A stretch of DNA of 38,298 nucleotides from NCBI GenBank assembly GCA_003576805.1, contig QEVM01000021.1, positions 1 through 38,298 on the forward strand. Direction: 5' to 3'. The stretch's first letter is position 1, and every line of letters starts with the position of its first letter. The notes beneath the pieces are model-generated. The model saw nothing but the letters and a program-made list of their open reading frames with translations, made no database searches and was not told the DNA's origin. A program made the translations under genes and the position numbers. The stretch comes from Pseudomonadota bacterium (GTDB taxonomy: Bacteria; Myxococcota_A; UBA9160; PR03). Positions 16,384 through 24,514 of this stretch are shown in pieces.

Positions 16384-16497
16384 CGCTCGCTGGCTCGCGA
16401 TGCGCTGCTGCGCCGCCGCTGCGCGCCGGCTTCCGCCGCTCACGCCGCGGGCTCGTTGCGCCGATCGAAGGCCATCGAAGGGGGCGAGGCCGACCAC

Positions 16498-17229
16498 ATG
16501 CCGATCGAGCCCACGATCCTCGTGCTGGACGGAAGCGGTGCACCGCGCGCGGCGCTGGCGCAGCGCTTGCGCCGCATGGGCTATCGCGCGATCCGCGCGA
16601 AGACGCCCGAGGACGCCTTCGCGATCGTCGAGGAGCCGCGCCACCACGTGACGGCCGCGATGATCCCGCCCGACCTCGCGGTCGCGGACCTGCGCTCCGC
16701 GCTCGACGCGCTCTCCGCGCGCTCGCGGACCGGACGCCTCACCTACGTGGTCGTCGGAGCGTGCCCGGGCGAGGAGGGCATGGCCGAGCTGCGCGAGGCG
16801 GGACTCGTGCTCGCGCTCTGGGAGCCGATCGACGACGCCCGCCTGCGCTACCAGGCGAACCGCGCGCTCGCGGGCATCGACTCCGACTTGCTGCGGCGCG
16901 GCGCGATGCGCGCGCCGCTCGAGATCCCGGCGCGCGTCCTCCAGGCCGGCCGCAGCAAGGACGCGCGCGTCTACACGCTCTCGACCGGCGGCGTCTACCT
17001 CGACACGATGCGCCCGGCGATGCGCAACGCGACGGTCGAGGTCGAGCTCGACTTCTGGCCGAGCCCGATCTGCGTCCAGGGCGTGGTCGCGTACACGAGC
17101 GTCCCCGGCAATCTGCGCCGCCCGAACCTCCCGATCGGGATGGGCGTGCGCTTCGAGGGGCTCGCGGAGCCGAGCCTCTCGCGCATCCGCCGCGCGATCG
17201 CAGAGGTGTCGCTCCAGCTCACCGTCTGA
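16498..17229 (+). CDS. PilZ-like protein with pseudo-receiver domain
   Basis: A 243-residue protein. The N-terminal 120 residues (PTILVLDGSGAPRAALAQRL onward) resemble a receiver fold without the phospho-acceptor cluster. The C-terminal ~110 residues resemble PilZ, with RxxxR at 134-138, but the second motif reads TLSTGG (160-165), so the usual Asp/Asn is replaced by Thr. Binding of c-di-GMP may therefore be weakened or lost. The ATG at 16498 has a purine-rich GGGGGCGAGG upstream and fits better than an ATG 14 codons earlier. It follows the double-PilZ gene by 114 bp with the same layout and probably arose by duplication. Confidence 0.75.
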   Translation: MPIEPTILVLDGSGAPRAALAQRLRRMGYRAIRAKTPEDAFAIVEEPRHHVTAAMIPPDLAVADLRSALDALSARSRTGRLTYVVVGACPGEEGMAELREAGLVLALWEPIDDARLRYQANRALAGIDSDLLRRGAMRAPLEIPARVLQAGRSKDARVYTLSTGGVYLDTMRPAMRNATVEVELDFWPSPICVQGVVAYTSVPGNLRRPNLPIGMGVRFEGLAEPSLSRIRRAIAEVSLQLTV

Positions 17230-17417
17230 ACGGCGGCGCGGGCATCGCGCGGCAAACGAACGCCTCACCGGCGGAAAGCGGCTTCCTCGTCGGCTCGCCG
17301 ACGGCTCGCGAAAGCGCCGTCAAGTCCATGTCCGTGCTCGCGATGCCGTGACGCTCTCGTGCGGCACGTGCCGTGCAGAGGCGGCGCGTGGGACCGGCCT
17401 CAAGGGAAGGGGAGCGC
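17230..17417. other. Intergenic stretch before the CHRD gene
   Basis: A 188-bp gap. It contains a near-palindrome CGTCGGCTCGCCGACG at 17288-17303 with only a two-base centre, which could be a regulatory site or terminator stem. I see no gene. Confidence 0.4.
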
Positions 17418-17960
17418 ATGCACCTCCACGTCCGGGCTTCGATCCGGCCGCTCGCAGCGGCTTCCTGCGCGATCGCGCTCACGCTGTCGGCGACACCTGC
17501 GGCAGCGACCCTGTTCGACATGACGTCGTCCCTCGACGGAGCGCAGGAGACGCCCGCCGTGGTGACGCCGGCGACCGGGTTCGCGACGGGCAGCTACGAC
17601 GACGTCACCAACTTGCTCACGTGGTCGATCACGTACTCGGACCTCATCGGGACCACCACCAACGCGCACTTCCACGGACCCGCCGCGCCCGGCGTCGGAC
17701 CCGCGGGCGTGCAGCTCGGCATCTCGTTCACCTCGGGCGTCACGGCCGCGACGTTGAACGGATCGGGCACGATCACGGAGGCGCAGGAGGCGGACCTGCT
17801 CGCCGGCCTCTGGTACATCAACATCCACTCGACGTTCCGGACGGGCGGCGAGATCCGCGGGCAGGTGTACCTGACCGCCGTCCCCGAGCCGGGCACGCTG
17901 CTGCTGCTGGGCGGGGCGCTGGCGTTCGTGAGCGGTTGGCGGCGCACGCCGCGCGCGTGA
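17418..17960 (+). CDS. CHRD-domain PEP-CTERM protein
   Basis: A 180-residue exported protein. A signal peptide (cleavage near ATPAAA) is followed by a CHRD domain (about residues 35-150) recognisable from LDGAQETPAV, then HFHGPAAPG and GEIRGQVYL. CHRD is a beta-sheet domain of chordin and many bacterial exported proteins, of unknown binding role. The tail VPEPGTLLLLGGALAFVSGW followed by RR is a classic PEP-CTERM signal, so an exosortase should process it at the inner membrane. The ATG at 17418 has AGGGGAG upstream. The end is convergent with the YciI gene. Confidence 0.93.
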   Translation: MHLHVRASIRPLAAASCAIALTLSATPAAATLFDMTSSLDGAQETPAVVTPATGFATGSYDDVTNLLTWSITYSDLIGTTTNAHFHGPAAPGVGPAGVQLGISFTSGVTAATLNGSGTITEAQEADLLAGLWYINIHSTFRTGGEIRGQVYLTAVPEPGTLLLLGGALAFVSGWRRTPRA

Positions 17961-17984
17961 TCGCGGGGCGGGACGGGTCGCGTC

Positions 17985-18012
17985 GCGGCGGCGGTCGGCG
18001 GATCGCCGCCGC
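17985..18012. terminator. Possible bidirectional hairpin between convergent genes
   Basis: GCGGCGG and CCGCCGC can pair across an 11-base loop between the CHRD and YciI genes. It lacks a T-run, and in such G+C-rich DNA it could be chance. Confidence 0.3.
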
Positions 18013-18027
18013 GCGCGGCGCGATCGG

Positions 18028-18327
18028 TCAGCGGCCCGCGCCGGGGAACACCTGGCGCGCCGGCAGCACCTCCCAGCGCTCGAACACGCCCTCGACCACG
18101 TACGGATCGCTCGCCGCGTAGTTGCGCGCGGCCTCGAGCGTCGGTGCGTCGAACACCACGACGCTGCCGCACGGCGTCTCGCCGTCGTCCTCGAAGATCG
18201 GCCCGGCGAACACGACGCGGCCTTCCTCGGAGAGCGGGCGCAAGTTGGCGAGATGAGCCTCGCGGTGCAGCTTGCGCAGCGCGAGCCCCTGCGCGCCGTC
18301 GCGGCCGATCAGGACGAAGAGCGCCAT
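18028..18327 (-). CDS. YciI family protein
   Basis: A 99-residue protein with the YCII ferredoxin-like fold pattern: ALFVLIGRDG at the start, KLHREAHLANL carrying the family's conserved His region, then GPIFEDDGETPCGSVVVFDA and ASDPYVVEGVFERWEVLP at the end. YciI-like proteins are small cytoplasmic enzymes or binding proteins of mostly unknown reaction. The ATG at 18325-18327 lies inside the 3' end of the alpha/beta hydrolase gene (19-bp overlap), so the two are co-expressed. Confidence 0.93.
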   Translation of the reverse strand: MALFVLIGRDGAQGLALRKLHREAHLANLRPLSEEGRVVFAGPIFEDDGETPCGSVVVFDAPTLEAARNYAASDPYVVEGVFERWEVLPARQVFPGAGR

Positions 18328-19103
18328 GGCGCGATCTCCTCGAAGAAGGCATCCACGATGCCGTTGAATGCGGCGGGCTCCTCGAAGTACGCCGAGTGCC
18401 CGACGCCCGGAAATACGTGGAAGCGCGCGCGCGGGATCGCGGCGGCGACTTCGCGCAGGCCCTCGACCGAGAAGAACGAGTCCTCGGTGCCGACGGTGAC
18501 GAGCGTCGGCACCGCGAAGTCCGCGAGCTGCGCGGGCTCGACGCGCAGCGCGCCGAGCTTCGGCAGCAGCGTGGGCAGCGTCGCCGGCGGGTTCAGCGAC
18601 GCGATCTGCTCGTACAGGAAGGCGCGCATCGGGTCGCGCTGCGGGAAGTCCGGCGCCAGCGCCATCCCGAGGAAGCCGCGTTCCGCGATGCGCTGCGGGA
18701 CGCCGGCGGCGTCCTGGGCGATGCGCGGCGTCGCGACGCCGCCGGGCGTGCCCGCGAGCACGAGCGCGGCGCTGCGCGCGGGATGCGCGAGCGCGAACGC
18801 CAGCCCCGTCCAGCCGCCCATCGACTGACACACGAGCGCGGCGCGCTCGATGCCCGCGTGGTCGAGGATCGCGGCGAGGTCGCCGGCGAAGCGCGCGGGA
18901 TCGAGCGCGTCGGCGCCGTCGCACGCCGACCGCCCGAAGCCGCGGTGGTCGAAGGCGACGACGCGATGACGCTGCGCGAAGTGCGGCACCTGCTGCCACC
19001 ACGAGAGCGCGCTCCCGCCCGAGCCGTGCACGAAGACCACGGCCGGACCGTCCCCGCGCATCTCGTAGTGCAGCGTCGCGCCGTCGGCTTCGATCTGCGG
19101 CAT
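18309..19103 (-). CDS. Alpha/beta-fold hydrolase
   Basis: A 264-residue soluble hydrolase. HGSGGS at 26-31 forms the oxyanion loop. The nucleophile elbow CQSMGG carries Ser94, the acid is Asp208 in GTEDSFF, and the base is His236 in GVGHSAYF, giving a complete triad. The Ser nucleophile and the absence of a haloalkane-type Asp suggest an esterase or C-C/lactone hydrolase; the substrate is unknown. The ATG at 19101-19103 has no Shine-Dalgarno but TAGCAT six bases upstream. It overlaps the YciI gene at its 3' end. Confidence 0.92.
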   Translation of the reverse strand: MPQIEADGATLHYEMRGDGPAVVFVHGSGGSALSWWQQVPHFAQRHRVVAFDHRGFGRSACDGADALDPARFAGDLAAILDHAGIERAALVCQSMGGWTGLAFALAHPARSAALVLAGTPGGVATPRIAQDAAGVPQRIAERGFLGMALAPDFPQRDPMRAFLYEQIASLNPPATLPTLLPKLGALRVEPAQLADFAVPTLVTVGTEDSFFSVEGLREVAAAIPRARFHVFPGVGHSAYFEEPAAFNGIVDAFFEEIAPWRSSS

Positions 19104-19109
19104 GCGCGC

Positions 19110-19115
19110 ATGCTA
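19110..19115 (-). promoter_or_regulatory. Predicted -10 element of the alpha/beta hydrolase
   Basis: TAGCAT six bases before the ATG, part of the leaderless-promoter pattern seen across the window. No clear -35. Confidence 0.45.
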
Positions 19116-19136
19116 GCCGCGCGGCGGGGCGGCGCC

Positions 19137-20162
19137 TCAGCGCGCGAGCGTCGCGTCGAGCGCGCGCTCGACGAACGCGGCGCCCAGCCAGGAGCCGAGC
19201 GGCACGAGCAGGAACAGCGCGAAGCGCATCAGACTCGGCGCGTCGAACGGCCAGGCGCTCATGTCCGCGACCCGCGCCTCCCACGCGAGCAGCGCCGGCA
19301 GGCGCGCCGCCTCGTCGCGCGACGCCGCGTCGCTCGCCGCCAACGCGGCGCGCGCGCGGGCGATCTCGCGGCGCACCCAGGCGAGCTCGTCGGCCCGCGC
19401 GGCGGAGAGCCGCTCGTGCAGTCCGCGGCTCGGCAGCAGCAGCGCCGCCACGCCGAGCCCGAGCGTGACGGCCACGACGGAGAGCACGACGGCGGGCTCG
19501 TTGACGTCGGCGAGCAGCGTCAGCGCGAGCGACGACCCGAGCAGCCAGAGCAGCGCGCTGCGCAGGCCCGCGCGCACGAACGGCGCGAGCGCGCTGCGGT
19601 CGAGCAGCGACACGCGCACGCGCCGGCCGAGCGCGCGCAGCGCGGCGATCTCGAGCAGCGTCCAGCGCGCCAGCACGGCGATGCTCGCGAACAGCAGCGC
19701 GTTCAGGATCGCGCTCCACACCACGAGGCCGCGCCACGCCTCGCTGCGGTCTTCGCCGAGCGAGGCGCCGAGCCGCTCGATGCCGAGCCCGAGCGCGAGG
19801 CCGATCGCCGCGGCGACCGCACTGCCGCGCCGGTCGAGGAAGCGGCGCTCGTGCCGCTGCCAGCGTTCCGGCGTGGTGTCCGCGACCCCGCGCAGCGCGG
19901 CGAAGTCGCGCCGCGCGCCGCGCGCGGCCACGACCGCGGCGGCGACCGTGTACGCCGTCACCAGCGCGAGGAACAGGCAGAAGCGCGCGCGGCCCTCGGG
20001 CCGGATCGCGGACAGATCCGCGAAGAGCGCGGCGCTCGCGACGAAGAGCGCGAGCAGCGCGCCGAAGACGAGCCCGAAGACGCGCGCGCCGACCGCGGCG
20101 TCGGCGCGCTCGCGTCGCGTCGCCGGAACCGGCTCCGCCGCGTGCGCCGGGACTTCCGCCAT
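19137..20162 (-). CDS. Multi-pass membrane protein, function unknown
   Basis: A 341-residue protein with about seven hydrophobic segments: near residues 28-50, 60-82, 112-130, 145-170, 200-220 and 225-243, and one close to the C-terminus (RFALFLLVPLGSWLGAAFVE). A charged helical stretch with KR/DE-rich heptads (about 250-300) lies between the last two. I do not recognise the family. The ATG at 20160-20162 has no Shine-Dalgarno; TACCCT lies seven bases upstream. The gene diverges from the acyltransferase. Confidence 0.72.
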   Translation of the reverse strand: MAEVPAHAAEPVPATRRERADAAVGARVFGLVFGALLALFVASAALFADLSAIRPEGRARFCLFLALVTAYTVAAAVVAARGARRDFAALRGVADTTPERWQRHERRFLDRRGSAVAAAIGLALGLGIERLGASLGEDRSEAWRGLVVWSAILNALLFASIAVLARWTLLEIAALRALGRRVRVSLLDRSALAPFVRAGLRSALLWLLGSSLALTLLADVNEPAVVLSVVAVTLGLGVAALLLPSRGLHERLSAARADELAWVRREIARARAALAASDAASRDEAARLPALLAWEARVADMSAWPFDAPSLMRFALFLLVPLGSWLGAAFVERALDATLAR

Positions 20163-20169
20163 GCGCGGC

Positions 20170-20175
20170 AGGGTA
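20170..20175 (-). promoter_or_regulatory. Predicted -10 element of the membrane-protein gene
   Basis: TACCCT seven bases before the ATG, identical in sequence and spacing to the element before the quinone oxidoreductase gene. Confidence 0.42.
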
Positions 20176-20217
20176 TCACTCGACTCGTCCGGCCCGTCCT
20201 GCGATGCTCCCGCGCTC

Positions 20218-21468
20218 GTGAACGCGCCCGGACTTCGATCGACGGATGGTCACTCCGCGGACGGACGCGCCGCGGCCGCCGCGAAGCACGAGGCGCGCGA
20301 CCCGCGGCTCGACGGCCTGCGCGGCGCCGCGATCCTGCTCGTGATCCTCTACCACGTCACGCACTACGGGCTCGCGCGCGGACCCTTCGAGCGCGCGCTC
20401 ACGGTGCTGCCGTCGATCGGCTGGTCGGGCGTCGATCTGTTCTTCGTGCTCTCCGGCTTCCTGATCACCGGGATCCTGCTGCGCACGAAGGGCGGGGGCA
20501 GCTACTTCCGCGCCTTCTACGCGCGCCGCGTGCTGCGCATCTTCCCGCTCTACTACGCGGTGCTCGCCTTCTTCCTGTTCGCCGTGCCGCGCATCGAGCT
20601 GTTCGCGCCGGCGAACGACTTCTGGCATCCGGGCGCCGCGCGCGAGGGCTTCTGGTACTGGCTCTACCTTTCGAACGTGAAGGTGTCGCTCGCGGGCGCC
20701 TGGCAGCACCAGACGCTCGACATCACCTGGTCGCTCGCGATCGAGGAGCACTTCTACCTGCTGTGGCCGCTCGTCGTGGCGCGCGTGGCGGAGCGGCGCC
20801 TGCTGGCCGTGTGCGCCGCGCTCTTCGCGGGCGCGCTCGCGGTGCGCGTCGCGCTCGTCGCGGCCGGCGCGCCGCCGCTCGCCGCCTACACGCTGACGCC
20901 GTGCCGCGTCGACACGCTCGCGGTCGGCGCCGCGCTCGCGATCGCCGCGCACCGGCGCGGCGGTCTCGCGTTCCTCGCCGCGCCCGCGCGCCGCGCGCTG
21001 CCGATCGCCGCCGCGCTCTTCGCCGCCTGCTACGCGTGGGTGCGCGCGACGCTGCCGGGCGCCGCGCCCGGCGGCGGCTACGAGGCGGCCACCGCGCACG
21101 CGCTCGCCTTCACCACGCACCCGCTGATGCAGACCGCGGGCTACTCGCTGCTGTGCGTCGTCTACGGCGCGCTGCTCGTGGTGGTCGCGACGGCGCCGCC
21201 CGGCGGCGTCGCCGCGCGTTGCTTCGAGCAGCGCTGGCTGCGCCGCGTCGGCGAGGTCAGCTACGGCATGTACCTCTTCCACCTCTTCGTCGCGCTGCTC
21301 GCGCTCGCGCTCTTCGCGCCGGGCCGCTACCCCGACCACTACGTCCCCGCGCAGCTCTTCTTCTGGGCGCTCGTGATCGGCATCACCTACGCGCTCGCCC
21401 GCCTGAGCTGGACCGTCTTCGAGTCCCCCCTGCTGCGCCTGAAGCGCCACTTCCCCTACCGCGTCTGA
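20218..21468 (+). CDS. Acyltransferase 3 (OafA/YrhL-type) membrane protein
   Basis: A 416-residue integral membrane O-acyltransferase. The family signatures are in order: RLDGLRGAAILLVILYHVTH (His in the first helix, thought to be catalytic), GWSGVDLFFVLSGFLITGIL, FYARRVLRIFPLYY, and TWSLAIEEHFYLLWP. About ten transmembrane helices follow. Such proteins move acetyl or other acyl groups across the inner membrane onto polysaccharides, lipids or antibiotics. The start GTG at 20218 is the only good codon before the conserved region. No glycan cluster is adjacent, so the acceptor is unknown. Tandem repeats follow directly. Confidence 0.92.
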   Translation: MNAPGLRSTDGHSADGRAAAAAKHEARDPRLDGLRGAAILLVILYHVTHYGLARGPFERALTVLPSIGWSGVDLFFVLSGFLITGILLRTKGGGSYFRAFYARRVLRIFPLYYAVLAFFLFAVPRIELFAPANDFWHPGAAREGFWYWLYLSNVKVSLAGAWQHQTLDITWSLAIEEHFYLLWPLVVARVAERRLLAVCAALFAGALAVRVALVAAGAPPLAAYTLTPCRVDTLAVGAALAIAAHRRGGLAFLAAPARRALPIAAALFAACYAWVRATLPGAAPGGGYEAATAHALAFTTHPLMQTAGYSLLCVVYGALLVVVATAPPGGVAARCFEQRWLRRVGEVSYGMYLFHLFVALLALALFAPGRYPDHYVPAQLFFWALVIGITYALARLSWTVFESPLLRLKRHFPYRV

Positions 21469-21500
21469 AGCCCGCCGCACCGACGGAACGAAGACTCTTC

Positions 21501-21690
21501 GGTCGCGCACGCGAGCTCTCGGCAACGTCCGAAGCCGAACAGCCCGTTTCCCGCGTAGCGAGCCAAAGGCGAGCGGCGAGCCCCACGAGGCTCGCGGTCG
21601 CGCACGCGAGCTCCGAGCAAAGCTCGAAGCCGAACAGCCCGTTTCCCGCGTAGCGAGCCAACGGCGAGCGGCGAGCCCCACGAGGCTCGC
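21501..21690 (+). repeat. Two tandem units of a dispersed 95-bp repeat
   Basis: Units at 21501-21595 and 21596-21690 have equal length and are nearly identical. They differ mainly around GCGAGCTCTCGGCAACGTCC versus GCGAGCTCCGAGCAAAGCTC and at one base in AGCCAAAGGC/AGCCAACGGC. A partial third unit (GGTCGCACC) starts at 21691. Both end with CCCCACGAGGCTCGC. The unit contains short inverted repeats (CGAGC-AAA-GCTCG in unit 2). A third copy lies in reverse orientation at 7538-7630. They fill the gap between the acyltransferase and GFA genes. Confidence 0.88.
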
Positions 21691-21708
21691 GGTCGCACCA
21701 GCAAGACC

Positions 21709-22107
21709 TCACAAGTGCTCGAAGACCCTCGGCGGCTCCTGGCGATCGTTGCGGCCGTCCACGTAGGTGATGGGGATGCGCGCGAGCTCCTCGTCGGAGA
21801 CGTCGTCGAGGCATCCGAGGTTCACGCCGTACATCTTTCCGATCGGCGTCTCGTTTCCGACGCCGAAGGCGCGGACGCCGCAGTGCCGGCAGAAGAAGTG
21901 GTGATTCCTTCCGGTGTGGAAGCGGTACTGCGTGAGCGCTTCCTCTCCCTGCAGAAGACGGAATCCGTCCGCCGTCGCCACGGCGGGCCAGAATCGGGTG
22001 CGCTTGCAGATCGAGCAGTTGCACCGGTAGCTGGGTTGCGTGAGATCGAGGTCGGCCTCGAATCGGACGGCTCCGCAGTGGCAGCCGCCGCGATACGTCT
22101 TCCGCAT
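21709..22107 (-). CDS. GFA (CENP-V/glutathione-dependent formaldehyde-activating-like) protein
   Basis: A 132-residue zinc-binding protein of the GFA family. Cysteine motifs appear in the order CHCGAV (about 9-14), CNCSICKR (29-36) and FCRHCGVRAFG (about 72-82), matching the two zinc sites. The name derives from formaldehyde-glutathione condensation in Paracoccus; most members have unproven activity. The ATG at 22105-22107 has GAGG upstream. It stands alone on the minus strand, 28 bp after the quinone oxidoreductase stop on the same strand, so the two may share a transcript. Confidence 0.93.
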   Translation of the reverse strand: MRKTYRGGCHCGAVRFEADLDLTQPSYRCNCSICKRTRFWPAVATADGFRLLQGEEALTQYRFHTGRNHHFFCRHCGVRAFGVGNETPIGKMYGVNLGCLDDVSDEELARIPITYVDGRNDRQEPPRVFEHL

Positions 22108-22135
22108 GATCGGATCCTCGCCGGTGGTGGGCGCA

Positions 22136-23116
22136 TCAAGGGATCAGCAGCAGCTTGCCCGTCGTCGCGCGGCCTTCGAGCGCGCGGTGCGCGTCGGCGG
22201 CCTGCGCGAGCGGGAAGCGCGCGCCGATGCGGACGCGCAGCCGACCCGCCGCGACGTCGCCGAGCACGGCGCCGGCGCGCGCCTCGAGCTCCTCGCGCGT
22301 CGCGACGAAGTGCGCGAGCGACGGCCGCGTCACCACGAGCGAGCCGCCCGCGTTGAGGCGCTGGAGGTCGAACGGCGGCACCGGACCGCTCGCCTGTCCG
22401 AACAGCGCGAGCAGTCCGCGCGGCCGCAGCGAGGCGAGGCTGCCGTCGAAGGTGGCGCGGCCGACGCCGTCGTAGACCACGTCGACGCCGCGCCCGCCCG
22501 TCGCCTCGCGCGCCGCTGCGGTGAAGTCGGTCTCGTCGTAACGCACGACGGCGTCGGCGCCGGCGTCTCGCACGAGCGCCGCCTTCTCGGCGCTGCCGCA
22601 GGTGCCGACCACGTTCAGTCCGGCGTTCTTCGCCATCTGCACGAGCAGCAGGCCGGTGCCGCCCGCCGCCGCGTGCACCAGCGCCCAGCCGCCCGGCTCG
22701 GGCGCGCGGATCGCGTGCACCAGGTAGTGCGCGGTCATGCCCTGCAGCATCGCGGCGGCGGCGACGTCGTCGGGGACGTCGTCGGGCACGCGCACCACCG
22801 ACGCCGCCGGCGCGACGACCGCCTCCGCGTACGAGCCCGGCGCCGACGCCCACGCGACGCGATCGCCGACGGCGAAGCCGTGGTGCGCGCCTTCGCCGAG
22901 CGCCTCGATGCGGCCCGCGCCCTCGAGGCCCGCGACGAACGGCACCGGGCGCGGATAGAGCCCCGTGCGGAAGTAGACGTCGATGAAGTTGACGCCCGCG
23001 GCGGCGACGCGGATGCGGAGCTGTCCCGGGCCGGGCTCGCCCGGATCGCGCGGCTCGAGCGCGAGCACCTCGGGGCCGCCGATGCGGGAGACGACGATCG
23101 CTGCGGGCGTGGTCAT
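22136..23116 (-). CDS. qor: NADPH:quinone oxidoreductase (zinc-free MDR family)
   Basis: A 326-residue medium-chain dehydrogenase/reductase. AAGVNFIDVYFRTGLYP at 39-55 is the quinone-oxidoreductase signature. The Rossmann segment is HAAAGGTGLLLVQMAK at about 148-163, with AAGGTG for NADPH. No catalytic or structural zinc cysteines are present. It should reduce quinones or enones with NADPH in the cytoplasm. The ATG at 23114-23116 has TACCCT seven bases upstream and no Shine-Dalgarno. The beta-lactamase-fold hydrolase ends just upstream. Confidence 0.93.
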   Translation of the reverse strand: MTTPAAIVVSRIGGPEVLALEPRDPGEPGPGQLRIRVAAAGVNFIDVYFRTGLYPRPVPFVAGLEGAGRIEALGEGAHHGFAVGDRVAWASAPGSYAEAVVAPAASVVRVPDDVPDDVAAAAMLQGMTAHYLVHAIRAPEPGGWALVHAAAGGTGLLLVQMAKNAGLNVVGTCGSAEKAALVRDAGADAVVRYDETDFTAAAREATGGRGVDVVYDGVGRATFDGSLASLRPRGLLALFGQASGPVPPFDLQRLNAGGSLVVTRPSLAHFVATREELEARAGAVLGDVAAGRLRVRIGARFPLAQAADAHRALEGRATTGKLLLIP

Positions 23117-23123
23117 GCCGGGC

Positions 23124-23129
23124 AGGGTA
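23124..23129 (-). promoter_or_regulatory. Predicted -10 element of the quinone oxidoreductase
   Basis: TACCCT seven bases before the ATG. No convincing -35 at 16-19 bases. Confidence 0.42.
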
Positions 23130-23145
23130 GCCGCGGCGCGCGCGC

Positions 23146-24306
23146 TCAAGCGCCCGCTGCGATCGACTCGTACAGCGCGGCGACGAGCGATCCGGCGCGC
23201 GCGTCGCCCGTCATGCCGAGCTGCATCTGGTTCATCACGTAGCCGAAGCCGATCTCGTGCGCGGGATCGGCGAAGCCGAGCGAGCCGCCGGCGCCGGGAT
23301 GGCCGAAGGCGCCTTCCGGGCACGCGGGCGAGAGCGTCGGCGGCAGCATGTAGCCGAGGCCGAAGCGCGTCGGCACGAAGATCACCGCGTCGCTGCCGGA
23401 GACGTGCTCGCGCGCCGCCTCGGCGATCGCCGCGGGCCCGACGACGCGCACGCCGCCGACCTCGCCGATCGTGGCGGCGTAGAGCTTCGCGAGCGAGCGC
23501 GCGTCGCCGATCCCGTTCGACGACGGCAGCTCCGCGGCGCGCAGCGCGCGCGTGTTCCACATCGGCCCGTACTGAAACAGGTTCGAGGGGCCGGCGAGCG
23601 CGCGGCCGAGCAGGGTGTCCGGGCCGAGCAGGCGGTCGCGCAGCGCGCGCTCGCGCGGATCGCTCGGCTCGGGCGCCGCGTACAGCGTCGCGACGCGCGG
23701 CTCGTGCGCCTCGGGCAGCCCGACCCAGAACGCGAGGCCGAGCGGCGCCGCGATCTCCTCGGCGAGCACGCGCCCGAGCGTGCGGCCGGTCGCGCGGCGC
23801 ACCACCTCGCCGAGGATCCAGCCGTAGCTGCGCACGTGGTAGCCGTGGCGCGCGCGGGTCGCGGGATCGGGCGCCTGGCGCGCGATCGCGGCGCACACCG
23901 CGTGCCAGCCGAGCACCTCGTCGAGCGTGAGCGCGCCTTCCACCGCCGCGAGCCCGGCGCGGTGCGTGAGCACGTCGCGCAGCGTGATGGCCTGCTTGCC
24001 GGCCGCGGCGAACTCCGGCCAGTACGCGGCGACGGGCGCGTCGAGCGCGAGCACGCCGCGCTCCGCGAGCCGGTGCACGACGGTGGCGGTCACGCCCTTC
24101 GTCGCGGAGAACACGATGCCGAGCGTGTCGCGCCGCCACGGGCGTCCGCTCTCGCGATCCGCGACGCCGCCCCAAAAATCGACGACGCAGCGGCCGCGCC
24201 GGTAGACGGCGACCGCCGCGCCGAGCTCGCCGTGCTCCGCGAAGTTGCGCGCGAAGGCGTCGCGGACCGGCTCGAAGCCGCGCGAGGTCGTCCCCTCGAT
24301 GTGCAC
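23146..24306 (-). CDS. Serine hydrolase, class C beta-lactamase fold (EstB-like)
   Basis: A 386-residue protein of the beta-lactamase/transpeptidase-like group. The nucleophile motif S67-ATK70 is the SxxK pair. Tyr156 in HGYHVRSYGW takes the YxN-type position, and GHPGAGGS replaces the KTG box, which is typical of esterases such as EstB rather than of resistance enzymes. No signal peptide is seen, which also argues for an intracellular esterase. The start GTG at 24304-24306 has GGAGGGG about nine bases upstream; the 57 codons before it are unlikely to be coding. Confidence 0.88.
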   Translation of the reverse strand: MHIEGTTSRGFEPVRDAFARNFAEHGELGAAVAVYRRGRCVVDFWGGVADRESGRPWRRDTLGIVFSATKGVTATVVHRLAERGVLALDAPVAAYWPEFAAAGKQAITLRDVLTHRAGLAAVEGALTLDEVLGWHAVCAAIARQAPDPATRARHGYHVRSYGWILGEVVRRATGRTLGRVLAEEIAAPLGLAFWVGLPEAHEPRVATLYAAPEPSDPRERALRDRLLGPDTLLGRALAGPSNLFQYGPMWNTRALRAAELPSSNGIGDARSLAKLYAATIGEVGGVRVVGPAAIAEAAREHVSGSDAVIFVPTRFGLGYMLPPTLSPACPEGAFGHPGAGGSLGFADPAHEIGFGYVMNQMQLGMTGDARAGSLVAALYESIAAGA

Positions 24307-24514
24307 GCCGCGGCCCCTCCGCGCGCCAAGAGCTAGCCCAACGCGTCCGGCGCCCACAAGGCGGCGCGAGGAACGCAGTCGAGTGTCATTCCGGACGCCG
24401 TGCGCGTTTGTTGCAACGCGTGCAAAAGCGACACGGACCTTCGCCTCGCGGCCCCACGTGCCGCGGCGGCGCGGCACGCCGGTTGCTTTTCAACGGGGCA
24501 TGGAGGACTCGCAG
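24307..24514. promoter_or_regulatory. Divergent regulatory region of the serine hydrolase and CsbD gene
   Basis: This 208-bp stretch holds a perfect inverted repeat TTGCA-ACGCG-TGCAA (24411-24425), which looks like an operator. It also holds a strong 9-bp hairpin CGTGCCGCG-GCGG-CGCGGCACG (24457-24478). The GGAGG for the CsbD gene lies at 24502-24506. I see no clear -35/-10 pair. Confidence 0.45.

Noticed and set aside
15007-17268. Long minus-strand extension of the glutaredoxin lipoprotein frame
   Set aside because: The lipobox and Shine-Dalgarno fix the start at 15006, and the extension lies opposite two clear PilZ genes.
19261-20217. N-terminal extension of the acyltransferase frame
   Set aside because: It is antisense to the membrane-protein gene; the conserved family start follows GTG 20218.
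23146-24306. Antibiotic-resistance class C beta-lactamase
   Set aside because: No signal peptide, and GHPGAGGS replaces KTG; the pattern is that of EstB-like esterases.
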